From Caulobacter sp. Root343 (GTDB taxonomy: Bacteria; Pseudomonadota; Alphaproteobacteria; Caulobacterales; Caulobacteraceae): DNA of 64,000 bases. The notes under the pieces are model-generated. The model saw only the letters and a program-made list of their open reading frames with translations, searched no databases and was not told the origin of the DNA. Each line of letters starts with the position of its first letter. Position 1 is the stretch's first letter. The stretch covers positions 742,472 through 806,471 of the forward strand of contig NZ_LMDF01000005.1 of assembly GCF_001425745.1 (NCBI RefSeq), given 5' to 3'. The position numbers were made by a program, and so were the translations under genes. Positions 39,179 to 50,271 of the stretch are shown piece by piece.

Positions 39179-40178
39179 CCTGGCGCGCTCCGCGTCGTCC
39201 GTAGAAATAGGCGCCCCACATCACCGCGGTGATCGCCGCCACCGCGTAGCGCGCCGGGGTCAGGGTGATCAGCTGACGGCCGAAGCCCTCCAGCAGCCCG
39301 GCCAGGAACAGCATGACCACCACCCCGCCCATGACCGTGGCCGCGTGGCGGCCGGCCTCGGCGATGGCGTCCAGGCGTCGGTCTTCGCCCGGAAAGGCCA
39401 CGGCCCAGCCGATGCGCAGGCCCGCCGCGCCCGACAGCACCACCGCGAACAGCTCGGTGACCCCGTGGATCAGCAGCCACCCGCCGGCCTCGACGCCGAG
39501 GCCCCGGCTGGCGAACAGGGTGAAGAAGGCCCCCAGGGTCGCGCCGTTGTAGAGCACCAGCGCCGCGGTCGGCAGGCACAGGGCGAAGCCCAGCGCGAAC
39601 GCCAGGATGGCGATCTGGGCGTTGTGGGTGAACAGGAAGGTGGCGAAGACCGACAGCCCGTCCTTGCCGCCGCTGAACAGGGTGTCGCGCAGGGCCTGGG
39701 TCGAGGCGGCCGGGTCGCGCCCGCCTGCCATCGCCTTGGGCATGAAGGCGTAATACCAGTCGGCCTCGTGGCTCACGAGCCAGGCGGCGATCACGGCCCC
39801 GACCATCAGCAGGGCGAAGCTGGCCAGGGTCTCGCGCCACAGCCCCTTGACCGCCTTGGGCCAAGCCTCGCGGAAGAAGGCGGCCAGCTGCCCCCACAGC
39901 GTCTCGCGCGCGCCATAGACGAAGAAGTAGGAGCGCGCGCACAGCGTCTCCAGATAATCGATCAGTCCTCGGTCCAGCGAGGTGGCGCGGGCCACCGACA
40001 AGGCGGACAGGGCCGAGCGGTACAGCACCGGCGCGGCCAGGATGTCCTCGTCCGACAGGTCGGCCATGCCGCCCTTCTCGGCCTTGCCGATCAGCCGTTC
40101 CAGCCGCCGCCAGTCGGCCTCGCGCTCCTGACGGAAGCGCTGGCTCTTCAGGCGGGGGTCCATCTTGACGTCGATCAC
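39171..40178 (-). CDS. SpoIIM-like (stage II sporulation protein M family) membrane protein
   Basis: A 335-residue protein with a soluble N-terminal 110 residues and about five or six transmembrane helices. FATFLFTHNAQIAILAFALG and HGVTELFAVVLSGAAGLRIG are the SpoIIM/DUF95 hallmarks. In non-sporulating bacteria this family accompanies MoxR and DUF58 proteins, not sporulation. The GTG at 40178 overlaps the DUF58 stop as GTGA. Confidence 0.88.
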   Translation of the reverse strand: MIDVKMDPRLKSQRFRQEREADWRRLERLIGKAEKGGMADLSDEDILAAPVLYRSALSALSVARATSLDRGLIDYLETLCARSYFFVYGARETLWGQLAAFFREAWPKAVKGLWRETLASFALLMVGAVIAAWLVSHEADWYYAFMPKAMAGGRDPAASTQALRDTLFSGGKDGLSVFATFLFTHNAQIAILAFALGFALCLPTAALVLYNGATLGAFFTLFASRGLGVEAGGWLLIHGVTELFAVVLSGAAGLRIGWAVAFPGEDRRLDAIAEAGRHAATVMGGVVVMLFLAGLLEGFGRQLITLTPARYAVAAITAVMWGAYFYGRRGARQDG

Positions 40179-41485
40179 AGCAGGTCCCTCCGCTTGAGGT
40201 CGACATAGGCGTTGATCAGGGCGGGACCGATCCGGGCCGCCGGAGCCTCGACGATATGGGCGCCCAGCCGGCGCAGGCGGGCCACGACCGTGTCGCGCTC
40301 GCGCAGCAGGCCGGCGGCGACCACGGCGCGCGAGACGTCGGCGGGCTCGGCCGGCGGCGCGGCGGCCATGTCCTCCAGCTCCTCGTCCTGCATGACCACG
40401 AACAGCACCAGGTGCCGCTTCAGCAGCCGGGTCGAGGCCTCGATCATCAGCTCGGCGGCGGTGGGGTCGGTGAAGTCGGTGAACACCACCACCAGCGAGC
40501 GTCGTCCCAGCTTGGTCGCCAGGGTGGTCAGGGCCAGGGTGTAGTTGGTCTCCTCGGCCGAGTAGTCGATCTTGCCCGCCGCGTGCTGCAGCTGCCGGAA
40601 GGCGTCGGCCCCGCCGACCACCCCGGTCAGCAGGCGCGGCGCCGAGTCGAAGGCGAAGAAGCCGGCCCGGTCGCCCGACCTCAGGCAGGCGTAGGCCAGG
40701 AGCAGGCCCGCATTGATCGCCCGGTCGATGCGCGGCGCCCCGCCGACCGGCTCGCACATGGCCCGGCCGCAATCCATGGCCATCACCACGTGGTGGTTGC
40801 GCTCGGTGCGGAACTCCTTGGCCAGCAGGTGGCCGTGACGGGCCGACTGCTTCCAGTCGATGGCCCGGCGGTCCATGCCGGGACGGAACTCGCCCAGCGA
40901 CTCGAACTCCGAGCCCTCGCCGCGATCGATCTGCGACTTGGCGCCGATCAGGGCGTCGCGGGCCAGCATCTTCACGGCCTCCTCGCGGACACCGCGCAGG
41001 TCGGTTCCGACGGGGGTATCCAGATCGAGGGCGAAGACCTTCTGCTTCCAAGCCAGGCCCAGCGGCCCGGTCCAGCGGACCCACAGCTGGCCCAGCCGCC
41101 CCTCCCCGCGTCGCTCGGGCGTCAGGGCAAAGGCGAAGGCCGCGACGCCGGCCTCGACCTCGCTCCGGGCGAACGGGGACACGAGTCCCAGGCGCGGATC
41201 GGCTTCCAGGGCGGCCTCGGCCCGCGCTGGCGCCCTGCCCGCGAACCGCGCCGAGAACGCCGCCTGCGCCGTCCGCGCCACCGCCAGGAACGGCCGCTCG
41301 GGCGCGTCCAGGGTCAGTTTGCCGCGCGAGCCGCCGGACAGGGCGTCCAGCGCCAGGGCCAGGGCGACGGCCGCGATCCAGGCCGGACCCGTCAGCCAGC
41401 CGGCCGGCGTCAGCACGCCGACCAGCAGCGCCAGCGGCAGGCCGACGGCGGCGGCGATCACGGCGCGGCGCGTGGGATAGATCAC
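40175..41485 (-). CDS. DUF58 domain-containing protein
   Basis: A 436-residue protein with two N-terminal hydrophobic helices and a vWA-like C-terminal region. The DUF58 core reads [33 protein letters not shown] (positions about 40800-40910). It overlaps both neighbours by 4 bases. DUF58 proteins are partners of MoxR ATPases in assembly or envelope-stress functions. Confidence 0.9.
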   Translation of the reverse strand: MIYPTRRAVIAAAVGLPLALLVGVLTPAGWLTGPAWIAAVALALALDALSGGSRGKLTLDAPERPFLAVARTAQAAFSARFAGRAPARAEAALEADPRLGLVSPFARSEVEAGVAAFAFALTPERRGEGRLGQLWVRWTGPLGLAWKQKVFALDLDTPVGTDLRGVREEAVKMLARDALIGAKSQIDRGEGSEFESLGEFRPGMDRRAIDWKQSARHGHLLAKEFRTERNHHVVMAMDCGRAMCEPVGGAPRIDRAINAGLLLAYACLRSGDRAGFFAFDSAPRLLTGVVGGADAFRQLQHAAGKIDYSAEETNYTLALTTLATKLGRRSLVVVFTDFTDPTAAELMIEASTRLLKRHLVLFVVMQDEELEDMAAAPPAEPADVSRAVVAAGLLRERDTVVARLRRLGAHIVEAPAARIGPALINAYVDLKRRDLL

Positions 41486-42456
41486 CGGGGCGCCGCCACC
41501 CGCTCGACCAGGCCCTTCAGCACCAGGTCGACCTTGCGACCCTCGATCTCGGCGGCGGCCGACAGGACCAGGCGGTGGCGCAGGGCGGGAACGGCCAGGC
41601 TCTTGACGTCGTCCGGCACCACATAGTCGCGGCCGTCCAGGGCCGCCGCGGCGCGGGCGGCGACGGCCAGCATGGCCCCGGCGCGCGGCGAGGCGCCGGT
41701 CTCGATGTCGGTGGACTCGCGCGTGGCCCGAACCAGGTCGACGATGTAGCCGACCACCTCGTCGGTCAGTCGCACCTGGGCCACCGTCTCGACGGCCGCG
41801 TCGATCGCCGCCCGCTCCAGCACGGCCCCGACGCCGAAGGCCGCCGGATCCATCTGGCCGCTGCGCGCGCCGTGGGCGACGATGATCGCCCGCTCCTGTT
41901 CCGGGGTCGGATAGTCCAGCACGTGCTTGAACAGGAAGCGGTCCAGCTGGGCCTCGGGCAACGGATAGGTGCCCTGTTGCTCGATCGGGTTCTGGGTCGC
42001 CACCACGGTGAAGCGCGGGCTCAGCGGGTGGGAGATCCCGTCGATGGTGACGTGGCGCTCTTGCATGGCTTCCAGCAGAGCGGCCTGGGTCTTGGGCGGA
42101 GTGCGGTTGATCTCGTCGGCCAGCAGCAGCTCGCAGAACACCGGCCCGCGCGTCAGGGTGAAGATCGAAGTCTGGAAGTTGAACAGGTTGGCCCCGATCA
42201 CGTCGCCCGGCATCAGGTCCGGCGTGAACTGGATGCGGCCGTAATCCAACGCAACGCTACGCGCGAAGCTCTGGGCAAGGAGCGTCTTGGCGGTGCCGGG
42301 CGGGCCTTCCAGCAGCACGTGGCCGCCGGCGAACAGCGCCACCAGCAACAGGTTCACCGCCTCGTCCTGGCCCACCACGGCCTTGCCGATCTCGGCGCGG
42401 ATCCTGGCGGCCAGCGCCCCGACTGCGGCGACGTCCACGACTTTACTGGCGTCCAC
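41482..42456 (-). CDS. MoxR family AAA+ ATPase
   Basis: A 324-residue AAA+ protein. Walker A is [11 protein letters not shown], Walker [21 protein letters not shown], and sensor-1 [20 protein letters not shown]; the C-terminal lid has TGASPRAG. MoxR ATPases act as chaperones with vWA/DUF58 partners, here encoded directly downstream. Start codon ATG at 42456 overlaps the DUF4350 gene by 14 bases. Confidence 0.95.
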   Translation of the reverse strand: MDASKVVDVAAVGALAARIRAEIGKAVVGQDEAVNLLLVALFAGGHVLLEGPPGTAKTLLAQSFARSVALDYGRIQFTPDLMPGDVIGANLFNFQTSIFTLTRGPVFCELLLADEINRTPPKTQAALLEAMQERHVTIDGISHPLSPRFTVVATQNPIEQQGTYPLPEAQLDRFLFKHVLDYPTPEQERAIIVAHGARSGQMDPAAFGVGAVLERAAIDAAVETVAQVRLTDEVVGYIVDLVRATRESTDIETGASPRAGAMLAVAARAAAALDGRDYVVPDDVKSLAVPALRHRLVLSAAAEIEGRKVDLVLKGLVERVAAPR

Positions 42457-43657
42457 GGATCAGCTCCTGTTTCCAAGCATGAAGGTCGCGCGCCACCCGC
42501 ATCAGGTCGGACGCGGTCGCGGCCTGGGCGCGGTCGGCGAGCGCCGAATAGGTATGGGCCGCGCCGACGGTCGTGCTGGCGCGGTCGAGGAAGTCGGCGA
42601 GGGCCTGGCCCTCTAGCCCGCGCGGCGCGCCGATCGCCCGCGCCGTCGAGGCCTGGACCAGGCGGGCGTAGAGCGGGGCCATCCGGTGCTCGCGCCCGGC
42701 CAGGCGGATCAGGCCGGCGGTGTTGTCGGCCAGGGCGGTCTTGCCGAGGGCCACGGCGCGCCGCGCGGGCCGCGCCGGACCGAAACGCACCGCCGCCTGC
42801 GCGCCCGCCAGCAGGGCCAGGGCGACCAGCACCAGGGTCGCGCCCAGCAGCGGCGGCTCCAGCGCCAGGCGGATCAGACTGCGCGAACGGGTGAAGCCGT
42901 GCTGGGTCAGGTCGAAGATCACCGGCGTATCCGGGGCGCGGATCAGGTCCAGCAAGGCCACGGCGGTCCGCGCCCCGTCCGCCGTCTTCAGGGCCGGGGT
43001 GTTCAGCAGGTCGGGGTCGGCCAGGACATAGATCCAGGGCTCCTCGCGCATCACCAGCACCGGCGCGCCGGTCTCGTCGACGACCACCGGCGTCCAGCCG
43101 GGGCCGGACAGAGTGCGCAAGCCTTTCACGCGGACCGGACGCCCGATTGGCTGGCCGCCCGGCCGCGACAGCCGCACGACCCGCTCACCCGGCGCGACCT
43201 TGAGCACCAAGCCCTTGCGCATCGGCTCGGGTAAGACGGTCGTGCTCAGTTCGGTCGGCAGGCCGTCGATGGTTCGGACCCAGCCGCGATGGCGCGGATC
43301 GGGCGCGGCCTGCCACTTGGGCAGCACGACCAGCAGCGGGCCGTAGGGTCCGACGCGCTTCAAGCTTTCCGGCGACATGCCCGGCGCGGGGGTGAACACC
43401 AAAAGCCCGCCCTCGGCGCTGGCCGGCAGCGGACCTCGGCTGGTCAGCACCGGCTCGCCGGCCAGGCCCAGCAGGCGCACCAGGGCCGCATAGCCCACGG
43501 AAGAGCGCGACAAGGCGTGCGGGCCGCCGTCGTCGCCCTTCTTCAGCTCGGGCGCATAGGCCGACAGCACGCCCAGCCCGGCGACGCTGATCACCCCGAC
43601 CAGGGCCAGGACGATCATGGTCATGGGCGAGAAGCCGCCCTCCGACTTGCCGCTCAT
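42443..43657 (-). CDS. DUF4350 domain-containing membrane protein
   Basis: A 404-residue protein with an N-terminal helix ([20 protein letters not shown]), an extracytoplasmic domain of about 220 residues, and a second helix ([18 protein letters not shown]) before a cytoplasmic tail. This matches the DUF4350 arrangement next to MoxR operons. The start at 43657 overlaps the DUF4129 stop by 4 bases; the longer frame is antisense noise. Confidence 0.85.
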   Translation of the reverse strand: MSGKSEGGFSPMTMIVLALVGVISVAGLGVLSAYAPELKKGDDGGPHALSRSSVGYAALVRLLGLAGEPVLTSRGPLPASAEGGLLVFTPAPGMSPESLKRVGPYGPLLVVLPKWQAAPDPRHRGWVRTIDGLPTELSTTVLPEPMRKGLVLKVAPGERVVRLSRPGGQPIGRPVRVKGLRTLSGPGWTPVVVDETGAPVLVMREEPWIYVLADPDLLNTPALKTADGARTAVALLDLIRAPDTPVIFDLTQHGFTRSRSLIRLALEPPLLGATLVLVALALLAGAQAAVRFGPARPARRAVALGKTALADNTAGLIRLAGREHRMAPLYARLVQASTARAIGAPRGLEGQALADFLDRASTTVGAAHTYSALADRAQAATASDLMRVARDLHAWKQELIRGRQ

Positions 43658-44280
43658 CGGCTCCACCCTTCCGGCAGGGCGAAAGCCTCGTAGGCCGCGC
43701 GGCAGGCGGCGAAGTCGTCGTTGTCGACCGGCCGGCCACCGAACAGGCCGCGCTCGACGACCCGGGCGATGCTGGCGAAGCCCGGCCTGGCGGCCTCGGG
43801 CAAGGCCGGCAGCACCGCGATCTCCCGCGCGGTCAACGATACACGCAGGGCCTTGGGCCGATGCTTCTGGATGTCCTCGACGCTGCGCAGCAGCAGCAGG
43901 TGCGCCGCCTCCAGGAACCGTCCTTCCCCGGCCAGCCGATCGGCGGCGGCCAGCAGGTCGCGGGCCTCGCCGGCGTCGGGACGCCACGGCGGGTCGGCGC
44001 TAAGGCGCGGGCCGTCGGGCCGGGCCGCCGGTTTGCGCAGCCGCAGGATCTCGCGGGCGATGGCGTAGAGGATCAGCAGGGCCAGGGCCGCCAGTCCGAC
44101 CCAGAAGACATATTTCAGATAGGGGGCGACCGCCTGCAGCGCCTTGCCTACCCACACCAGCCAGTCGGGGATCTTGGGCGGGGCCAGCATCGAGCGGTCG
44201 AACTGGAAGCCGCCGTCGTGCGCCAGGCGCCGCTGCGCCTGATCGACCGCGCCGCCGGACGCTTTGTCTAAAACCCTCAC
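43654..44280 (-). CDS. DUF4129 domain-containing membrane protein
   Basis: A 208-residue protein with one transmembrane helix (about residues 55-78) and a cytoplasmic C-terminal domain ending GGRPVDNDDFAACRAAYEAF, typical of DUF4129. It starts with GTG at 44280 and is the first gene of the six-gene operon. Confidence 0.82.
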   Translation of the reverse strand: MRVLDKASGGAVDQAQRRLAHDGGFQFDRSMLAPPKIPDWLVWVGKALQAVAPYLKYVFWVGLAALALLILYAIAREILRLRKPAARPDGPRLSADPPWRPDAGEARDLLAAADRLAGEGRFLEAAHLLLLRSVEDIQKHRPKALRVSLTAREIAVLPALPEAARPGFASIARVVERGLFGGRPVDNDDFAACRAAYEAFALPEGWSR

Positions 44281-44367
44281 GCCCCGAACCCGACCGCCTC
44301 GCCCCGCGCCACGAAGCGCATCATCGACTCAACCTTACGGCGCGGCAACGGAATTCGAGCGACAAGC

Positions 44368-45282
44368 CTAGACCGTTCCCGCCGCCGCCCCCTCGGCGAA
44401 GCCGCGCAGGCGCCCGGCGATCACCGCGCCCACGGCTTCCACGACGGGCGCGCGCGGGAAGTGGGCCCGCCAGGCGATGCGCACCGTCCGCCCCGCGCGG
44501 GCGGCCAGCGGCCGCAGCACGATGCCGGCGTCCTGGGCCGCGCCGGCCGCCAGGCCGGGGATCAGGGTCGTGCCATAGCCGGCCGCCACCATGTTCAGCA
44601 GGGTCGGCAGGCTGGCGGCCCGCAAGGCGCCGCTGGCCGCCGCCTCGGCGCCGCAGGACTCGATGGCGTCGATGGTCTGGTCGCGCAGGCAATGGCCGTC
44701 CGACAGCACCAGGATGTCCGGGGCCAGGTCCGCCTCGGCGATCACCGCGCGTCCGGCCAGCGGATGGTCGGGCGGCAGGGCCGCCAGGAACGGCTCGGCG
44801 AACAGGGGCCGGCTGACCAGGTCGGGTCCCGGCGCCTCGGTGGCCAGCAGGGCCGCGTCCAGGTCGTGGGCGCGTAGCCGCTCCAACAGGGCGACCGTCT
44901 GGTCCTCCCACGGCTCCAGCTCCAGGGCCGGCAAGGCCTCACGCAACGGCGCGAAGATCAGCGGCAGCAGATAGGGCGCCAGGGTCGGGATGATGCCCAG
45001 CCGGAAGCGTCCGGCCAGCGGATCGCGCATGGCGCGGGCCGTCGACAGCAGGGCCTCGGTCGAAGCCACCGCCGCGCGGGCGTGGTCGATCAGCTGCAGG
45101 CAGGCGCTGGTCGGGGCCGCCGTCTTGCTGCCGCGTTCGAACAGCGCCACGCCCATCAGGTCCTCCAGCTTGCGGATCTGCACCGACAGGGTCGGTTGGC
45201 TGACGCCGCAGGCCTTGGCCGCCCGGCCGAAGTGCTCGTGCTCGGCCAGGGCCAGCAGGTAGCGGAGGTCTCGCAGGTTCAT
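44368..45282 (-). CDS. oxyR: LysR-family hydrogen peroxide regulator OxyR
   Basis: A 304-residue regulator. The N-terminal LysR helix-turn-helix is LAEHEHFGRAAKACGVSQPT; the effector domain has the OxyR redox motif SDGHCLRDQ and a second Cys in AIESCGAE. E. coli Cys199 and Cys208 are 9 residues apart; here the two Cys are 12 apart. It is divergent from katG, the standard target, and a near-consensus OxyR half-element overlaps its start codon. Confidence 0.93.
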   Translation of the reverse strand: MNLRDLRYLLALAEHEHFGRAAKACGVSQPTLSVQIRKLEDLMGVALFERGSKTAAPTSACLQLIDHARAAVASTEALLSTARAMRDPLAGRFRLGIIPTLAPYLLPLIFAPLREALPALELEPWEDQTVALLERLRAHDLDAALLATEAPGPDLVSRPLFAEPFLAALPPDHPLAGRAVIAEADLAPDILVLSDGHCLRDQTIDAIESCGAEAAASGALRAASLPTLLNMVAAGYGTTLIPGLAAGAAQDAGIVLRPLAARAGRTVRIAWRAHFPRAPVVEAVGAVIAGRLRGFAEGAAAGTV

Positions 45283-45295
45283 AGGCTTAGCCTAT
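45281..45295. promoter_or_regulatory. Candidate OxyR binding element
   Basis: ATAGGCTTAGCCTAT matches the outer bases of the OxyR element ATAG-N7-CTAT. It overlaps the oxyR start codon. A second tandem element at the expected 7-base spacing is poor. Confidence 0.5.
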
Positions 45296-45307
45296 CACGA
45301 CCATTAA

Positions 45308-47677
<2,370 letters not shown>

Positions 47678-47785
47678 TCCGTCCAGCTTGATCGGCAAGG
47701 GGCGCGGCCGAGGTCGGTCGCGCCCGTCTCGAACTGGGCAGGGCGCGGCGACACACGACCGCGCCCGTTCCGCTGGGAGGACCGG

Positions 47786-48220
47786 ATGCCACACACCGTG
47801 GACGCCGTGTTTCAGGAAGAGCTACGCCGCGCCGGCCTGTCCGGCCGGGGCGTGCTGCCGCATCTGCTGGCCCTGCTGAGGGCCTCGCCCGAGACGCATC
47901 TGTCGTTGTCGGACATCGCCGGGCTGAGCGCGGAAGCCGGCCTGGCGATCACGGCCGACGACCTGGCCCGGCGGCTCGAGGCCCTGGCTGATCACGGCCT
48001 GATCAGTCGGCTGCCGACCACGACCACCGAGATCGTCTTCGACACCGTGCCCGAGCCGCACTCGCACATCCTCTACGAGGACTCCGCGCAGATCGTCGAC
48101 CTGCACGTCTCGGCCGAAACCCTGCTGCTGATGGTCCGCGACGCCCTGGCTCAGCATCCGGAAGGCGTGGACGTCATCATGCGCTTTCGGCGACCAGGAT
48201 CGCCGCCTTACGACTCCTGA
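47786..48220 (+). CDS. Fur-family transcriptional regulator
   Basis: A 144-residue winged-helix protein. The fold of Fur is visible ([15 protein letters not shown], then [15 protein letters not shown] and [18 protein letters not shown]). The structural CxxC zinc pairs of Fur and PerR are absent; the His residues of EPHSH could bind metal. Next to katG it may be a peroxide or iron regulator, but it could also be Irr-like. GGAGGACCGG gives a strong Shine-Dalgarno. Confidence 0.85.
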   Translation: MPHTVDAVFQEELRRAGLSGRGVLPHLLALLRASPETHLSLSDIAGLSAEAGLAITADDLARRLEALADHGLISRLPTTTTEIVFDTVPEPHSHILYEDSAQIVDLHVSAETLLLMVRDALAQHPEGVDVIMRFRRPGSPPYDS

Positions 48221-48411
48221 AGGGGCGCTTGGCGTGACGCGCCACGCCGCCGAGCCGCTTCCACCAAGGTCCGGTCGCGGTCGTCGGCGGTGCGCCCGCC
48301 CGCCGCCAGCAGCCGGACGCCCAGGACCAGGCCCAGCGAGCCGGCGACGATCCGCGGGGCCGCATCGGCCAGCGAACCGTCGACCAGGCCGGACAGGGCG
48401 GTTTCAAACAT
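48208..48411 (-). CDS. Small hypothetical protein (67 aa)
   Basis: Reads MFETALSGLVDGSLADAAPR, then a hydrophobic segment ([19 protein letters not shown]) and a basic tail. It begins 14 bases after the stop of the 430-residue gene, so it may be translated by coupling; there is no clear Shine-Dalgarno. It overlaps the 3' end of the Fur-family gene on the other strand by 13 bases. Moderate chance of being spurious. Confidence 0.4.
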   Translation of the reverse strand: MFETALSGLVDGSLADAAPRIVAGSLGLVLGVRLLAAGGRTADDRDRTLVEAARRRGASRQAPLQES

Positions 48412-48425
48412 CGCGGCCGCCGCGC

Positions 48426-49718
48426 TCAGATCGCCAGGTCGGCGGAGGCGTTGCGCGCCTCGGCCGCCAGCCGCCGCCAGCAGTCCAGGACGTCCACCAC
48501 CGAGCTGTTGGCGGCGAATGGCTGGCCGTGTTCGGCGCAGGCCATCATCTGGGCGGCGCCGGCGCGCAGGTCGTCGGCGATCGCGGTCCAGTCGTCCCCC
48601 AGCCGCGCCAGCCCGCCGACTTCCAGGCCCGGCGCGGCCGCCGGGGCGATGACGTCGTGGAAGATCAGCTCCTGGCGCGAGCGCAGCGGCGGCTCGAATG
48701 CCCAGCGCTGGGTCGCCCCGCCGCGCTTCAGGGTGGTGAAGATCGGCGCGCCGTGTCGCCAGCCGCCGTCGCCCGGGCACTCCAGGGCTAGGGTCTGATA
48801 GCTGACGTTCTGCAGGTAGAGGTCGGACGACACCGACACGAAGAACCGGGCGGCGTCCGCCGGAGCCTCGTCCCGGCGCGCCACGCGGGGCCTCGGCCCC
48901 CGGTCGGCGAAGGTGAACGGCGGCGGCCGGCGGGTCATCGGAATGAGGTCTTCATCCTGATCGACGACCAGGACGAGATCGGGGTCGTCGGCGCTGATCA
49001 GCACATAGGCGTCGCCGCTGGGTTCGAGGATCCAGGACTGGCGCTTGTCGAACGTGGCCATGTCGCTGGCGCAGGCCCAGCCGTCGTCATCATGGCTGAG
49101 GCACATGCCCGGGACGTGGGGCAGAACGATCCGCACCGGCGGGTTGCGCTCGCGCCGGGCGAAGGCCTTGCCCAGGCGTTCGGCGGCCTGGGCCAGCGGC
49201 GTCATGGCGCCGCTCAGCGCGCCGGCGCGGCGGGCACGCTCCTCGGCGGCGCGGCACAGGGTTTCCAGGATCGCCTGGCAGGCCTTGGCCTCCTCCAGAG
49301 ACGGCGGTCGGCTCTTCAGCGGGCCCAGCATGGCGGCCAGACGACGATAGAGCTCCGGCGCAACGTCCTTGGCGTAGCTGACGATGTCTTCCGCCAGGGT
49401 CCTGGCGTCGTCGCGCACGGCTGTGTCCCACGTCTCGGCGGCGGTCGCGAACGCGACCCAGGCCTCCAGCAACGTCTGGTCCGAGAACCAGGTGACCCGG
49501 GCGATGTCGGCGGCCGGCGCGGCGCGGCGGCGCCCCTCGGCGACCATCAGGCACAGGCGCCGCCAGGCCCCGGTCTCCAGCGCCGGCAGCGTTTCGCGCG
49601 CCGCCGTCGCCGGCTCGGTCAGGGCCCCGCCGCCGGCCACGCTCCGGGCCTGGGCGGGACTGGAAGGTCGATCGGCGAAGAGCCTCAGACTACGCACCGG
49701 TTCGTCCGAAACGACCAT
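48426..49718 (-). CDS. Hypothetical protein with lectin-like (beta-trefoil) region
   Basis: A 430-residue protein with no signal peptide. The first 190 residues are helical. The middle part has two QxW-type motifs, RQSWILEPSGDAYVLISADD and TQRWAFEPPLRSRQE, plus DLYLQNVSYQTLALE, which resemble ricin-type beta-trefoil repeats; this is my reading, not a confirmed match. The C-terminal 70 residues are helical again. ATG at 49718 is preferred to the TTG at 49721. It overlaps the 73-residue gene by about 29 bases. Confidence 0.7.
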   Translation of the reverse strand: MVVSDEPVRSLRLFADRPSSPAQARSVAGGGALTEPATAARETLPALETGAWRRLCLMVAEGRRRAAPAADIARVTWFSDQTLLEAWVAFATAAETWDTAVRDDARTLAEDIVSYAKDVAPELYRRLAAMLGPLKSRPPSLEEAKACQAILETLCRAAEERARRAGALSGAMTPLAQAAERLGKAFARRERNPPVRIVLPHVPGMCLSHDDDGWACASDMATFDKRQSWILEPSGDAYVLISADDPDLVLVVDQDEDLIPMTRRPPPFTFADRGPRPRVARRDEAPADAARFFVSVSSDLYLQNVSYQTLALECPGDGGWRHGAPIFTTLKRGGATQRWAFEPPLRSRQELIFHDVIAPAAAPGLEVGGLARLGDDWTAIADDLRAGAAQMMACAEHGQPFAANSSVVDVLDCWRRLAAEARNASADLAI

Positions 49719-49911
49719 CAAGGATCCCCGTGGTGGCGTAGTGCAGGACCCCCTCGATCAGGTTGGGAACTTCGGCCTCCGACAAGCCCTGCTCGCGCGC
49801 CCAGACCTTCAGGACGTGGCGAAGCAGGCGCGCGGCCGCGTCGTCGACGGGCGGGACGGCGTTGAGGATGGCGTTCGAGGCGTTGGCGGTTTGGTCTTGG
49901 TCGAGAAGCAT
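49690..49911 (-). CDS. Small helical protein (73 aa), hypothetical
   Basis: Begins MLLDQDQTANASNAILNAVP at 49911 with a strong Shine-Dalgarno AGGAG just upstream. The body AARLLRHVLKVWAREQGL and SEAEVPNLIEGVLHYATTG is helical. The frame extends to 50067, but that part covers a hairpin and has no ribosome site. It overlaps the next gene, so the two form an operon. Confidence 0.65.
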   Translation of the reverse strand: MLLDQDQTANASNAILNAVPPVDDAAARLLRHVLKVWAREQGLSEAEVPNLIEGVLHYATTGILDGRFGRTGA

Positions 49912-50271
49912 GGCGTGGCTCCTGATGAAGCAATCGGTCACGCGCGCGGCGCGACCTGGAAAAGGCAGGGTCGAAAAGGCGGGACCCGACCGGCGGGTGG
50001 TCGGGTCCCTCAGTCGGTTCACGCGGCCGGCGGCGAGCGCGGACAAAAGGCGGTGTCGGTCAAGCAAGCCTCCCAGTGATGAGGGACTACAGAGACGTTC
50101 AGCCGCCCGGACCTTGCTCGTCGCGGTCGACAGCTAGACCATGGGGAAAAATGACCGTTTTCGATGTGCGGATCTGCACACCGAACAAAGATCGCGGACC
50201 GGCGATCTCCGAAACACGCCTGGCGCGCAAACGATTGGGCGCTCGCCCGCGCTAGTCGGGGCTAGTCGGCG
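49912..50271. other. 360-base gene-free region with hairpin and palindrome
   Basis: Holds the hairpin at 49981-50009 and the palindrome GTGCGGATCTGCAC at 50166-50179. The rest is less GC-rich than the genes and probably contains the promoter for the 73-residue gene. Confidence 0.4.
49977..50009 (-). terminator. Hairpin, possible terminator of the cyclase operon
   Basis: GGGACCCGACC (49981-49991) pairs perfectly with GGTCGGGTCCC (49999-50009). On the minus strand it is followed after three bases by TTTT. It lies 260 bases past the cyclase stop and 70 before the next gene, so it could also act as a leader structure for that gene. Confidence 0.45.

Noticed and set aside
39171..40178. Evidence for sporulation from the SpoIIM-like gene
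   Set aside because: The family is common in non-sporulating bacteria next to MoxR and DUF58 genes; nothing else here suggests sporulation.
47786..48220. Calling the Fur-family gene PerR or Fur
   Set aside because: The zinc CxxC pairs are absent and the metal-site residues cannot be aligned by eye, so only the family name is given.
49912..50067. N-terminal extension of the 73-residue protein to 50067
   Set aside because: The extension covers a perfect hairpin and has no ribosome site, while 49911 has AGGAG at good distance.
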